Assembly: GCA_021772235.1 (NCBI GenBank)
Contig: JAJFMI010000059.1
Span: forward strand, 1-13,231
DNA from: Chlamydiota bacterium
Lineage (GTDB): Bacteria > Chlamydiota > Chlamydiia > Chlamydiales > JAJFMI01
Reading direction: 5' to 3'
Length of the DNA: 13,231 nucleotides
Shown here: positions 6,863-13,231 of the stretch, piece by piece
Position numbering within the stretch: the stretch's first letter is position 1
Layout of the letters: every line of letters begins with the position of its first letter
Position numbers and translations under genes: made by a program
Notes under the pieces: model-generated
The model's database searches: none
What the model saw: only the letters and a program-made list of their open reading frames with translations
Told to the model about the DNA's origin: nothing

Positions 6863-9800
6863 ATACTCCTGCATAACTTCTTCTATAAGCAACTGACGCA
6901 TAAACGGATCTTCTATCATATCTCTTGAAGGAGAGAGGAGTCCTTTTGCTAAAAAGGAGGCTAGATGCTCAAATCCACGGATTCTTTTTCTTAAATTTAA
7001 TACTTCAAGTGGTGCAAAATAGAGGTGGTGGAGACCGCTTAGCTTTTCTAGATTTAAGATAAGGTTCATAATAGAACTTTTTAGCTCTTCAGAATTATCT
7101 GGTTGGATATCAATATTTTCCTCTTTTACAGAATTGTAATAGTCTAATACGCAAGTGAGACTGGTAAGGATAGAGACTTCTTCTTCGGTAGCTTTTTCGA
7201 TTAGATTTGTAAGCTCATTTTTGAGGTTTTCTAATCTTGTGAATACAATTTCATGAGTATTTAAAAGCATCATTTCCTTTGCAAGTTCTTCACCAGTAGG
7301 GTCTTTATTTGCTTCTATAAATTGTACAAATTTATTAAGAGCGAGTAGCCCTGAATTTGCAGTAAATTGTGAACCAGACAACTTTTGAAGCCCTTCTTTT
7401 ATGTTAGCGAGGTTCGATTCAAGAAAATTATCGAGAGTGTCTGCATCTTCTCTATTTAAGAACAAAGATAAATTTTGCAAGAACATGCTTGGAGACGCCT
7501 CTTTATTAGGATGTTCAGCGTCGATCAGATCGGATAAAGCTTGTAAATTTTGCTTAATAGCACCTTTTTCAAATTCTTCTCCTAGAAGGTGTTTTTTTAA
7601 TGTTTCATCTTTTGATGAGATCTCTTTTAGGCGCTCTAGATCTGTTTGTAGCTGCTTGATTCGATCGCGTATCTCACCAATCTCAAAATCTGTTGTAGCG
7701 ACAGCTGTGTAGGTGCCTAATGTAGCGCGTGAAATTTTCTCTTGCTCTACTTTTGCAGATGCAATGAATCTATTTCTTTGAGTGAGTAACACTTCTTCTT
7801 TCTCTGAAAGCTCCTCTATAAGCCTTTCAAACTTTGGTAAATCTTTTAGCTTATTCAGGATCATTTCAAGGCGGTTTTCAATACTATTCGGGTGTTCACC
7901 CTTTAGTTTGTCTGCGACAAGCGCTTCTAATCTCTCAAATTCTGCAACATCGTTTTGCAAAAGTTTTGAAAAAGTCTCTTCTTGGATGAGTTCTTCACGT
8001 ACTTGCTCTGGGAGTTTCGCAATGGCAGTTTCAAACTTTTGGTAATTTAATTCATTAGAGTTGAGAGTTCTTGAGATTGAACGTGGCAGAGCGTGAACAG
8101 TTGCTGCAATTTTCCCCATGGGAACTTTTCCCTTTATTTCAGCTAGTGCATCAGAAAATTGGATGAGTTGATTTTCTAATTTGCGCGCCTCTATCCTTTC
8201 AACGCACTGTACCCTCATGTTTTGCCATCTTGTTTCTAAAAGAATGTTCATGTCGTCTCTTGCTCCGATAGGAGGAAGTTCTGCAATATCTTCTTGAAGC
8301 TCTCTAATGGCACGATATTTTGTTTGTAGCAATTTAGTATCGATTTGCTCTTCGTGAACAGCACTTCTGTCCGCTTCTTCTAATTTACTCTTCAAAATTT
8401 TTGCTTGAAGGATTTCTTTTTGCAAACGTTTTGCGCTATCGATGTTTTTCTTAAACTCTTTGAAAGAGGAGATAAGCCTGTCGAACATTATATGTGTTTT
8501 GATCTTGGCAGTATCTCTTGCTTTCATCTCCAAGTGCTTGTTTTTTAGTGCAATCAGAAGTGTATCAAGAAAGCCATGAGTGATGAGTTTTCCTTCTGAA
8601 TCTTTATCACCTGAAATTTGTGAAAGTTGTCTAAGGTTTTCCTCAGCTATTTCAATAGAACTGTCTACATCTTTAGGATTCAATATTTTTAGAGAATCTA
8701 ACTGAGGCAGGAAAGTTTCGACAATTTGCTCTTTTACCCAATCGATATAACGGTTTGCCTCACGTGGACGTGAAAGGAAGAAATAGTCGAGAATATATTC
8801 GCTACCAACTCCATAGGCTCTCTGAATCAGGCTTTCAAACTCAATCATGACTTGTGCATTAAGCTCTTGCTCGTCAGCTTGTTCCTCAACAAGGGTTTTT
8901 TCTGAACCTTCAATAAGTTGTCTTCCAAAGGTATTTTGTAAATCATAGAGCAACCCCTGCAAACTTTCAGGGCTCACAAGCTCTTGATAAGTGCTCTCAA
9001 TTGCTCCCCAAGAATTATCGATTAATGGTCCCTGTATCATCGGAGACTTTAGAAGTTTTAAGAGCATTGCGTAGAAATCGACAGTCGCATTATCACTTGG
9101 TCCGTAAGATTGGTTGTGTTTAATCGATGCTTCGATCCACCACTGTATTGTGGCAACAAGTTGTTTTCCTGAACCTAACTTTGGAGTTTTTGTTTTTTTG
9201 CTCTCGACATTTTTTTCTAAATTGCAAAGAGTGGCGCTCGCATTTCTTAAGAGTTGAATGAGTGCGGAAAGAATTGCATTATTGATTGTACGATTTTGCT
9301 CTTTGTCATTGCTGCTTTTTTTCATCAACATTTCGGTTGGTGTGAAAACTTCATTTACAATATGCAAGCTCGTTTTCATAAGGGTTGTAAGGAAATACTC
9401 TGAAATCGATGCTAAAGTGGCAACTAAAGATAGAGAAAATTGCACTGTACAAGTGTTGGCAGCAACTAAACCTTTATGATAAAATTTTCTTAAGAAAGAG
9501 ACTTCGCCTGCAGCAAGCGGCTTGACTTTGTGTTTGTTGCGAAATTCCTGAACATAGAGGGCTAGATCGATTCTAGGAAGTTCAGAGATGACCCTTCTCA
9601 AAAATTCATGGTGGAGGTTTGAAGAGGTCGTTTTTACTCTTCGCGTTCCAAAAAACCAACCATTTGTAGTAAATTCACCACGATGCCCCCCTCTATTTGC
9701 CTCATGCAGTTGTTTGATACCAACTTGTGGATCGGCATCTATGCTTGGTCCTCTGTAAACAACAGAGACTTGCTCGGCATGCTGAGCATGCATGCTCGTA

Positions 9801-11191
9801 TATTTTTCATACTTAAGATTTCCTCTTTTTACTCCCATGATAAGATTTAAGGGATCTTTGAAGAAAGGCTCGCTAATGAGTTTTTTCGAAAAATGCTCTG
9901 CTACCTTTTGTAAATAGTTAAAGCTAATACCGCTTGCAACATCAATAAAGGGAAGAACAAAGGATAAAAGAATCGTTTTGCGTGGTTCACCGATAGATGA
10001 TTCAATAATTGCATGCTTTAATCTACCATAGAAGGCGCTATGTTCTCTTGAGAGTGTTTCTGAAAATTCTTCTCTTGAACATGCAAACTTTTTTTCTTCA
10101 TCAAGTTGATTTTCGTGATGAAGAATTCCAGAAGAAAGTTCTTTAAATCCTTTAAGCTCATCATTTCCAAAAAACTTTGCCACGACCTGATGTAACGTTA
10201 GCAGTTTGATTTTTTGAATGAAGGCCGCTTGAGAGTTGTACGTTTGATTTTCTGTGATTGGGTCGCGTTTTTCAGCTTTTGCTCGCACGCTTGAGTTACT
10301 GTCAATTGAGTCCAATTTTTCAAGCCAAGTGCTATCAGGTGCTTCAAGTGGGTTGAGTTGGTAGGAATAGAAATTGAAAATAGGACCATGATCTATGAAA
10401 TGCATGGCATTGCCAAAATGTAGTTGCCAATCCTCTATACTTTCAGCTTTTTCGCTTAGATCAAACTCTGCCTTTGCAGCCGTAAGGGCTTCGAAAGTTG
10501 CCACTCTTTCTGATCGATTAAAATGATCACTTTCAGGAGTTGCATCGATGATTTTTTCTATTCTCTCTAAAATCCCTATAGCTATTTTTGCCTGTATCTG
10601 TCTTGCTTTAAGAGTGTAATCAGATGAGGATTCACCCTCCGCTCCGTTCCACATCATCATTAACGAAGCTTTCAATCCAGGAAGAACGCCTTTGCCTTTT
10701 ATTTCGTGGGGAATAAAAGAAACTTCAAGAAGATTGTGATAGGTTTCTTCCATTGAATCTTTTTGACGTTTAAACCAGTCAATATTTTCAACATCGTTAT
10801 CAAGAATCGCACGTAAGCCTTCAATTTTTTCGATAAGTTCTTGAGAGTAATTCGCACGGTTTTGTACAGAATCTAACTTTTCTAATTCTTTAAGGGTCTT
10901 CTTTTTCTGTTCGTCGATTTTTGTAGCATCTTCTTTTCCCAGAAGTTCGATGAGTTTTGGAAGTTCAATTATGCGGAGATTGTCGCCAAAAAGACCAATC
11001 TTTAGACCGTTAAAAACTCCACTCATATAGTTGGGGTCGGTGATAACCTTATCTAAAAATGTGGTAAAGCCTCTTACTGCGTTTTCAAGGCCATCAGCCC
11101 CAACCCTATCCAAGCCTACCCAAGAAGCGGGATTCCATCCCCATCCAGATCCCTGTTGAGAAGCTCCGCTACCATCGCCATTAACACTCAT
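6842..11191 (-). CDS. Giant helical/coiled-coil protein of unknown function (1449 residues)
   Basis: I do not recognise this family. The start is ATG 11191, preceded by AGGA with a 6-nt gap; an in-frame TTG at 11197 is less likely. The first ~35 residues are Gly/Ser/Trp-rich (MSVNGDGSGASQQGSGWGWN) with no signal peptide. Charged helices with heptad-like Leu/Ile/Glu/Lys patterns are seen near residues 86-160, 900-975, 1110-1230 and 1320-1340. The stretch between about 280 and 880 looks more globular, with aromatic and His residues (GWFFGTRRVKTT near 510). One moderately hydrophobic segment lies near 579-603 (VQFSLSLVATLASISEYFLT). No enzymatic motif, Walker box or repeat unit is evident. Size, disordered polar N-terminus and coiled coils are typical of chlamydial secreted or structural proteins, but secretion is only an inference. 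It is the largest gene here and looks more AT-rich than pepA. Confidence 0.9.
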   Translation of the reverse strand: MSVNGDGSGASQQGSGWGWNPASWVGLDRVGADGLENAVRGFTTFLDKVITDPNYMSGVFNGLKIGLFGDNLRIIELPKLIELLGKEDATKIDEQKKKTLKELEKLDSVQNRANYSQELIEKIEGLRAILDNDVENIDWFKRQKDSMEETYHNLLEVSFIPHEIKGKGVLPGLKASLMMMWNGAEGESSSDYTLKARQIQAKIAIGILERIEKIIDATPESDHFNRSERVATFEALTAAKAEFDLSEKAESIEDWQLHFGNAMHFIDHGPIFNFYSYQLNPLEAPDSTWLEKLDSIDSNSSVRAKAEKRDPITENQTYNSQAAFIQKIKLLTLHQVVAKFFGNDELKGFKELSSGILHHENQLDEEKKFACSREEFSETLSREHSAFYGRLKHAIIESSIGEPRKTILLSFVLPFIDVASGISFNYLQKVAEHFSKKLISEPFFKDPLNLIMGVKRGNLKYEKYTSMHAQHAEQVSVVYRGPSIDADPQVGIKQLHEANRGGHRGEFTTNGWFFGTRRVKTTSSNLHHEFLRRVISELPRIDLALYVQEFRNKHKVKPLAAGEVSFLRKFYHKGLVAANTCTVQFSLSLVATLASISEYFLTTLMKTSLHIVNEVFTPTEMLMKKSSNDKEQNRTINNAILSALIQLLRNASATLCNLEKNVESKKTKTPKLGSGKQLVATIQWWIEASIKHNQSYGPSDNATVDFYAMLLKLLKSPMIQGPLIDNSWGAIESTYQELVSPESLQGLLYDLQNTFGRQLIEGSEKTLVEEQADEQELNAQVMIEFESLIQRAYGVGSEYILDYFFLSRPREANRYIDWVKEQIVETFLPQLDSLKILNPKDVDSSIEIAEENLRQLSQISGDKDSEGKLITHGFLDTLLIALKNKHLEMKARDTAKIKTHIMFDRLISSFKEFKKNIDSAKRLQKEILQAKILKSKLEEADRSAVHEEQIDTKLLQTKYRAIRELQEDIAELPPIGARDDMNILLETRWQNMRVQCVERIEARKLENQLIQFSDALAEIKGKVPMGKIAATVHALPRSISRTLNSNELNYQKFETAIAKLPEQVREELIQEETFSKLLQNDVAEFERLEALVADKLKGEHPNSIENRLEMILNKLKDLPKFERLIEELSEKEEVLLTQRNRFIASAKVEQEKISRATLGTYTAVATTDFEIGEIRDRIKQLQTDLERLKEISSKDETLKKHLLGEEFEKGAIKQNLQALSDLIDAEHPNKEASPSMFLQNLSLFLNREDADTLDNFLESNLANIKEGLQKLSGSQFTANSGLLALNKFVQFIEANKDPTGEELAKEMMLLNTHEIVFTRLENLKNELTNLIEKATEEEVSILTSLTCVLDYYNSVKEENIDIQPDNSEELKSSIMNLILNLEKLSGLHHLYFAPLEVLNLRKRIRGFEHLASFLAKGLLSPSRDMIEDPFMRQLLIEEVMQEYLNGTLT

Positions 11192-11206
11192 TTTCAATCC
11201 TAGTTT

Positions 11207-11235
11207 TTGCTATTATTCGATAAAGATTGTATAAC
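11207..11235 (+). promoter_or_regulatory. Putative promoter of mazG
   Basis: TTGCTA (11207-11212) and TATAAC (11230-11235) are spaced by 17 nt. Transcription would start near 11242, giving a leader of about 25 nt with AAGGTG as ribosome binding site before the ATG at 11267. The -10 overlaps that of the opposing promoter on the other strand. Confidence 0.5.
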
Positions 11236-11254
11236 AAATATATTAAAAACTCAA
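11226..11254 (-). promoter_or_regulatory. Putative promoter of the giant gene
   Basis: On the minus strand TTGAGT (11254-11249) and TACAAT (11231-11226) are separated by 17 nt. The -35 hexamer is the same as that of the ssb promoter. The transcript would start near 11219, giving a leader of about 28 nt with AGGA just before the ATG at 11191. Confidence 0.45.
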
Positions 11255-11266
11255 GGTGAATTCCTT

Positions 11267-11911
11267 ATGAATGAAATTCAAAAACTAATTACTATCGCAA
11301 AACGCCTGAATAGCCCCGGGGGATGCCCTTGGGATTTAAAACAAAATTTTAAAAGCCTGCAAAAGTATTTAATTGAGGAGTCTCAGGAGCTCTTGGAAGC
11401 GGTTGATGAGGACAGTGACAAGGAAATAATTGAAGAGCTGGGAGATGTCCTCTACATCATCATTTTCTATTGCATGATCGCAGAGAAAGAGGGGCGCTTT
11501 ACTCTAGAAGAGATGTGTGCTCATGAGGCGGAAAAACTTACGCGACGCCATCCGCATGTCTTTGGAGAAGCAAAAGCGGAAGATGCCGATGAGGCTTTGC
11601 TGCGCTGGAACGAAATTAAAGGGGAAGAAGCGGAAAAGAAAAAGCGCAAGAGTGCCTTGGATGGTATTCCGAAGGGAATGGATCTTTTGGCACGCGGGCA
11701 AAAGGTAATGGAGAAGATTTCGCGGCATGACTTGGAGCATCTTTTAGAAGGCAAAGAGTTGAATGAGGTGACGGAAGAGGGGATTGGGGAGAGTCTTATT
11801 CGGCTAATCTTTTTAGGGCATCGACATGGGTTTGATGTGGCAAGTAGTATGCGCCGAGCATTAAAAACTTACGAAAATGCATTTAGATCCTGGGAAGAAA
11901 ATAAGAATTAA
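11267..11911 (+). CDS. mazG: MazG nucleoside triphosphate pyrophosphohydrolase
   Basis: MazG hydrolyses NTPs or dNTPs to the monophosphate and pyrophosphate, acting as a house-cleaning or stress-response enzyme. The N-terminal MazG domain is typical: LNSPGGCPWDLKQNFKSLQK, then E37, E38 and E41 followed by E57 and D60 (EELGD), which form the Mg2+-binding EExxE...ExxD motif. The RRHPHVFG segment is also conserved. The second MazG domain (about residues 115-214) is recognisable from RWNEIKGEE and GHRHGFDVASSMRRALKTYE, but its acidic motif is degenerate (EEGIGESL instead of EELGDLL). The start at 11267 puts the family N-terminus first and has AAGGTG upstream; a TTG at 11207 would add 20 unrelated residues and overlaps the promoter. 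At 214 residues it is shorter than E. coli MazG (263). No mazEF genes are nearby. A beta-barrel gene begins 14 nt downstream. Confidence 0.92.
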   Translation: MNEIQKLITIAKRLNSPGGCPWDLKQNFKSLQKYLIEESQELLEAVDEDSDKEIIEELGDVLYIIIFYCMIAEKEGRFTLEEMCAHEAEKLTRRHPHVFGEAKAEDADEALLRWNEIKGEEAEKKKRKSALDGIPKGMDLLARGQKVMEKISRHDLEHLLEGKELNEVTEEGIGESLIRLIFLGHRHGFDVASSMRRALKTYENAFRSWEENKN

Positions 11912-11925
11912 TTTAATCTCGGGGC

Positions 11926-12873
11926 ATGCGTTGTATTTTTGCTCTACTTCTCGTTTCCATTGTCTCTCTTTTTGCAAGTCAGCATGGAGATGTTCCCCGT
12001 CATGTGCTTTTTGAAGCGGACGTCGTCTATTTTGAGCGAGACAAAGTCAATGATCACTGTCTTGTACAGGAAGAGAGTAGCGGCCAGTGCCTCATCTCAA
12101 CGGACAATGTAGCTGACGAGTTTGGGCACAATCCTGGGTTGCGCGCGTTGATGAACATCATGCCCAATCTTGATGCTACATGGCAGTTTGCTTTCCTAGG
12201 GTTTTTTCGTTGGGATCGCAATAAGGGTGTGACTTCGGAAGGCAATCTGGAAATGCCTGTCGATGCGAATATTACCAGCGACTATATCAATGCCGATTCT
12301 GCTAACGTCCGTTTTCTCTCTAAATTTGATACTGGAGAGATCAATTATGTACGGCATGTTTCACCACAACGCATTAATTACTTTTCCGTCTCTTGGCTTG
12401 CTGGCCTGCGTTTTGCCTACGTAAGTGAATACGCCCGTGTGCGATTTAATAAAGATTCACGAACAAGCGACTATTATGCCAAAACCTGGAACCGCCTCTA
12501 TGGATTTCAATTTGGCGGGCTCTTTGAGATGAATCCAGAAGATTGGATTACGTTTGGCTTGCGTGGGAAATTTGGTTTGATGGGCAATTTTGGCCATCAA
12601 GTCTCTGTTCAACGTGACTTCAATAATCAAAATACGATCCGCGATCACGATCACGGCGCTTTTAATCTCTGTTGGGAGGGTGAAGGTGCTTTTGATCTCA
12701 CGATTTACTTTTTCAAACGCATGCGACTACACGCCTCATGGGAAGTTTTCTACCTATCCGATGTTGCTTCTGCGATGAGCCAATTTGGCTTTTCATCTTC
12801 CGGCAGTGACATTAAAAACAACGACGATATTCTCTACCACGGCTGGTCTGTTGGCATTGGTATGGAATTCTAA
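11926..12873 (+). CDS. Outer membrane beta-barrel protein, BBP7-like
   Basis: The 315-residue protein begins with a Sec signal peptide, MRCIFALLLVSIVSLFASQ, with cleavage likely around residue 18. The rest alternates aromatic and polar residues in many short strands (for example DATWQFAFLGFFRWD and VSWLAGLRFAYVSEYARVRF) and ends in phenylalanine (GIGMEF), the insertion signal of outer membrane proteins. The block WNRLYGFQFGGLFEM, followed by GKFGLMGNF, resembles the BBP7 family of putative porins that I know from Planctomycetes and Chlamydiae. Its expected role is as a porin or surface protein; no substrate can be inferred. It starts 14 nt after mazG. GGGG at 11921-11924 is too close to the ATG to be a good ribosome binding site, so coupling to mazG is likely. 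A BBP7 assignment from reading alone is tentative; the beta-barrel call is stronger. Confidence 0.85.
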   Translation: MRCIFALLLVSIVSLFASQHGDVPRHVLFEADVVYFERDKVNDHCLVQEESSGQCLISTDNVADEFGHNPGLRALMNIMPNLDATWQFAFLGFFRWDRNKGVTSEGNLEMPVDANITSDYINADSANVRFLSKFDTGEINYVRHVSPQRINYFSVSWLAGLRFAYVSEYARVRFNKDSRTSDYYAKTWNRLYGFQFGGLFEMNPEDWITFGLRGKFGLMGNFGHQVSVQRDFNNQNTIRDHDHGAFNLCWEGEGAFDLTIYFFKRMRLHASWEVFYLSDVASAMSQFGFSSSGSDIKNNDDILYHGWSVGIGMEF

Positions 12874-12927
12874 GTGAGAAACAAGGCGACTATTTTTTCG
12901 GCTTCATCTCGCTTCACATAATCGCAT

Positions 12928-12971
12928 TCCGGCCGCCAAGCCGTGTGCCTACACTGATCATGGCGGCCGGA
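12928..12971. repeat. GC-rich nested palindrome downstream of the barrel gene
   Basis: TCCGGCCGCCA (12928-12938) pairs perfectly with TGGCGGCCGGA (12961-12971), an 11-bp stem. Inside the 22-nt loop GTGT (12943-12946) pairs with ACAC (12951-12954) around a GCCT tetraloop, and TGATCA lies beside the outer stem. It stands out against AT-rich surroundings. It begins 54 nt after the barrel stop. A T5 run occurs about 11 nt after the stem, so it is not a textbook Rho-independent terminator. It could still act as a terminator, an RNA-stabilising hairpin or a repetitive extragenic element. Confidence 0.75.
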
Positions 12972-13024
12972 TTACAATTCTGTTTTTCGATAAGAAGCCG
13001 CTTCGCGCGTCAATGAAAAAAAGT

Positions 13025-13052
13025 TTCTTAAAATGTGAAGTTTCTCTACAAT
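13025..13052 (+). promoter_or_regulatory. Possible promoter of the BRO-N gene
   Basis: TTCTTA (13025-13030) and TACAAT (13047-13052) are separated by 16 nt. The -35 is weak. The expected start near 13059 gives a short leader of about 16 nt. The rest of the 201-nt intergenic region 12874-13074 contains only the palindrome at 12928-12971 and no RNA gene that I can see. Confidence 0.35.
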
Positions 13053-13065
13053 TGTTTTTTTGTAG
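13046..13065. repeat. Inverted repeat CTACAA-N8-TTGTAG before the BRO-N gene
   Basis: CTACAA (13046-13051) and TTGTAG (13060-13065) form a perfect 6-bp dyad. It covers the candidate -10 box and the expected transcription start, and ends 9 nt before the ATG. An operator or an RNA hairpin over the leader is possible; the match is short. Confidence 0.3.
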
Positions 13066-13074
13066 GTTGGTTAT

Positions 13075-13231
13075 ATGGATGTTTCAAGAAAAATTGCTGT
13101 TTTTGAAGATAAGAAAATTCGTCGCATTTTGCATGATGGGGAATGGTATTTTTCAATAGTCGATGTCGTATCTATACTCACTGAAAGTTCAAATCCGCGT
13201 CGTTATTGGTCGAATCTCAAAATACAACTTT
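13075..13231 (+). CDS. BRO-N domain protein, N-terminal fragment at the window edge
   Basis: Fifty-two codons are visible and the gene continues beyond the right edge. The sequence MDVSRKIAVFEDKKIRRILH, then DGEWYFSIVDVVSILTESSN and PRRYWSNLKIQL, is the start of the BRO-N (prophage antirepressor-like) domain. Family hallmarks are IAVFEDKKIRR, the W-Y-F-S-hydrophobic-VDVV segment and P-R-R-Y-W. These proteins bind DNA and are found in phages, large DNA viruses and bacterial genomes; some resemble DNA-damage-inducible protein D. Full-length members have a variable C-terminal half, not visible here. AGG 8 nt before the ATG is a modest ribosome binding site. It is the only gene in the window with a clear link to mobile DNA, and a GC-rich palindrome and a short dyad precede it. 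Confidence 0.85.
   Translation, partial: MDVSRKIAVFEDKKIRRILHDGEWYFSIVDVVSILTESSNPRRYWSNLKIQL

Noticed and set aside
7401..10389. Several 60-103 codon frames opposite or within the giant gene
   Set aside because: They are Ser/Phe-rich mirrors of Glu/Lys/Leu-rich coding sequence and lack start signals, as expected for shadows of a long coding frame.
11192..11197. TTG start two codons upstream in the giant gene
   Set aside because: ATG 11191 has AGGA at a good 6-nt spacing; the TTG would lie directly beside that AGGA.
11207..11266. Extended N-terminus of MazG from a TTG at 11207
   Set aside because: The 20 added residues do not match the family, the TTG lies in the -35 box of the candidate promoter, and ATG 11267 has a ribosome binding site.
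11267..11911. Toxin-antitoxin module linked to mazG
   Set aside because: No mazE or mazF homologue is present; the neighbours are a beta-barrel protein and the giant gene.
12874..13074. tRNA or small RNA gene in the last intergenic region
   Set aside because: No cloverleaf could be drawn; the only strong structure is the palindrome at 12928-12971, whose loop does not fit a tRNA.

Overview
This window looks like chromosome from a Chlamydiae bacterium, most likely an environmental Parachlamydiales-type lineage rather than Chlamydia itself. The main evidence is ssb directly followed by pepA, the order I know from Chlamydia (CT044-CT045). Supporting signs are a moderately AT-rich composition, a BBP7-like outer membrane barrel, a very large lineage-specific helical protein, and several unrecognised proteins. 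No search was possible, so the lineage is an inference.

Left part (1-1400, minus strand). A 347-codon open frame runs off the left edge; I do not recognise the protein. Upstream of it, in the same direction, lies a possible 76-residue protein with two membrane segments. Both are divergent from ssb. A good sigma70-type promoter (TTGAGT, 17 nt, TAGAAT) drives the next block.

Plus-strand operon (1421-5226). The order is ssb, pepA (M17 leucyl aminopeptidase), an RluA-family pseudouridine synthase and a GT9 heptosyltransferase-like enzyme. All junctions overlap by 1 to 20 nt. The GT9 frame runs 110 nt into the convergent gene on the other strand, so the two blocks share 3' ends with no intergenic terminator.

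Minus-strand block (11191 to 5117). It begins with a 1449-residue helical and coiled-coil protein of unknown function. After a 181-nt gap come a Nudix hydrolase and a BioD-like/DRTGG-domain P-loop protein, joined by a TTGA overlap. The DRTGG protein resembles the N-terminal regulatory half of long phosphate acetyltransferases.

Right part (11207-13231, plus strand). mazG (NTP pyrophosphohydrolase) and a signal-peptide-bearing beta-barrel protein are probably cotranscribed. The mazG promoter and that of the giant gene appear to overlap at their -10 boxes. A 201-nt intergenic region follows with a GC-rich nested palindrome. The window ends inside a gene for a BRO-N domain protein, a family common in phages and mobile DNA.

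There are no rRNA or tRNA genes, CRISPR arrays or insertion sequences that I can see. The most interesting unexplained items are the giant protein, the convergent overlap at 5117-5226, the shared divergent promoter region at 11207-11254 and the palindrome before the BRO-N gene.
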